Below, in pieces: positions 62,803-64,000 of a stretch of DNA of 64,000 nt. The position numbers and the translations under genes are program-made. The stretch covers positions 16,174,320-16,238,319 of the forward strand of contig JACBWW010000015.1 of the NCBI GenBank assembly GCA_020086605.1, read 5' to 3'. The DNA is from Lanius collurio. Its lineage: Eukaryota; Chordata; Aves; Passeriformes; Laniidae. The first letter of the stretch is position 1. Every line of letters starts with the position of its first letter. Below the pieces are notes generated by a model that saw nothing but the letters and a program-made list of their open reading frames with translations, was not told where the DNA came from and did not search any database.

Positions 62803-64000
62803 CTGCCAATAACAGATGATGAATAGAATAATTTTAAATTAGTTACAATCATCACCCATACATTCATGTATCTGAAAAACTTACAGAAAAAAACCTCCAT
62901 GCAATTTTTCAATTTTCTAGAATTGGTTGCGGTACCCTAAAGAAAATTTTCTCCTATATATTGTTTTAAAAAACTGTTATGTTATAAAATAAGTATTGGC
63001 AGCAAAATGCTGGAGTTTAGGCATCCAGTCTCTCAAAGCAAATGCTGCATTAGCAAACTGCCAGGAGCCCAACAGCTGCATCTGATTTTCATAAAAGGGA
63101 GCAGATTGTTTCAGCTGCCCCCCCTCAGGAAGGTGAGGCCCAGGGTGTACCCTGGCAGCCACAATTCCTGCTGTCCCAGCCATCCCACGCACAAGACAGA
63201 GCAATCTTACATCACGTCCTACAGTTTACCAAGCCCCTCTCACGTGGAGTGGGAATTCAGTATTTCCCACACATCCGAGTAAGTAGTGAGGCAGTGAGAG
63301 AAATAAGGGCACTTAGCCACTTCCTAATCCATCTATAATCCATGGATACAATTAGATAGGATGGAATATAATAATTGACTAACAACAGCCCTTTTTATGC
63401 ACTCTGAAAAGAAAGACTTCCCTAGATGTTAATAGCTCATCTAGATATCACTTTCCTAAGTCTACACAACTCAAGCTGCTCAGGAGGGCAAAATTTGAAG
63501 CAAGAACTGCAGTACACATCTTTAGGAGGATTTATTTTTCACCCAAGTCTACAAAATATTATTTATGATTCCATGACCGCTACCAGTTGCTGATGATATC
63601 ACACTTGGCTTTTTACATCTTTTCTGCCACCTGAATTCCAGCTCTGAGAAATCCTACACTGCAGCAAAAGGCAGGAAGATGTCAAAAAGCATGTGCTATG
63701 ACTTATCATGCCCCAAACATGCTGAGAACACAGACACTATGTAATGCCTGATAGAGTGCTTTTGCATTGGGACATCAACAGCTTTTCCTTTGTCAGTAGT
63801 GCTAAATGAATTGGAAGATCACTGTGCTACAGCTTCTCAGTCAGGAGAGCTGTCAGCAGCTCTGCGATGGCCATCTGGGAAAAACAAACGCTTGGCCCAA
63901 AGCGAGATGACGTAACAGACGAGGAGCACTGGCAGGGACATGGTGGATTATATTAAAAACCTATCTTATTTGTTAGCTAGCTGTAGATGACAGCATTGGA
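62803..64000. other. single-copy noncoding DNA to window end
   Basis: No gene or repeat recognised. A C-rich patch at 63,050-63,260 carries overlapping short frames on both strands without domains. Confidence 0.6.

Overview
This 64 kb window looks like noncoding DNA from a bird. It is probably part of a long intron or a gene-poor intergenic stretch. The evidence for a bird is two 5'-truncated CR1 LINE tails (about 27,721-27,990 and 46,719-47,043, both minus strand). Each ends in a copy of the CR1 terminal 8-mer, ATTCTGTG in one and ATTCTATG in the other. There is otherwise very little interspersed repeat, and nothing I recognise as a mammalian L1 or SINE. The sequence is AT-rich and CpG-poor, and I saw no CpG island. 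A non-avian reptile is not formally excluded. The open frames show no bacterial-type gene organisation, no ribosome-binding sites and no operons.

I recognise no complete protein-coding gene, rRNA, tRNA, ERV or CRISPR array. The longest ATG-initiated frames (134-151 codons, near 23.2, 43.0 and 51.6 kb) have no recognisable domain and are about the length expected by chance in 64 kb of AT-rich DNA. Several short open segments are flanked by good splice-site consensus. The most protein-like is on the minus strand at 8,255-8,455. It has 201 nt, an exact multiple of three, lies in a local cluster of retained CpGs, and encodes a helical, charged peptide. Others lie on the minus strand at 413-504, 15,321-15,369, 41,092-41,188, 46,476-46,538 and 62,714-62,802. 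Their reading phases do not join into one consistent chain, so most are probably chance matches. They are listed with low confidence.

Layout: 0-9.9 kb is single-copy sequence with GC-richer patches and the best exon candidate. 9.9-10.0 kb is a strand-asymmetric A/C tract. 10-27.7 kb is single-copy, with two stretches rich in homeodomain-type motifs (16.1-16.3 and 21.5-22.1 kb). CR1 copy 1 follows at 27.7 kb. 31.4-32.2 kb is a repeat-free block packed with TALE/homeobox-like motifs and is the strongest candidate conserved regulatory element. 33.5-49.1 kb carries an AT microsatellite, a polypurine tract, small tandem duplications, A-rich tracts, perfect hairpins and CR1 copy 2. 53.38-53.48 kb holds a degenerate 106-bp palindrome that resembles an old inverted-repeat element. 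57.4 kb holds a 37-nt A run. 61.7 kb holds a perfect 12-bp hairpin.

No gene network can be inferred. The plausible biology is cis-regulatory DNA and possibly a few exons of a larger, mostly off-window or lncRNA gene. No previously undescribed system could be demonstrated. The best leads are the 8.3 kb exon-like segment, the 31.4-32.2 kb motif cluster, the 53.4 kb palindrome and the 61.7 kb hairpin.
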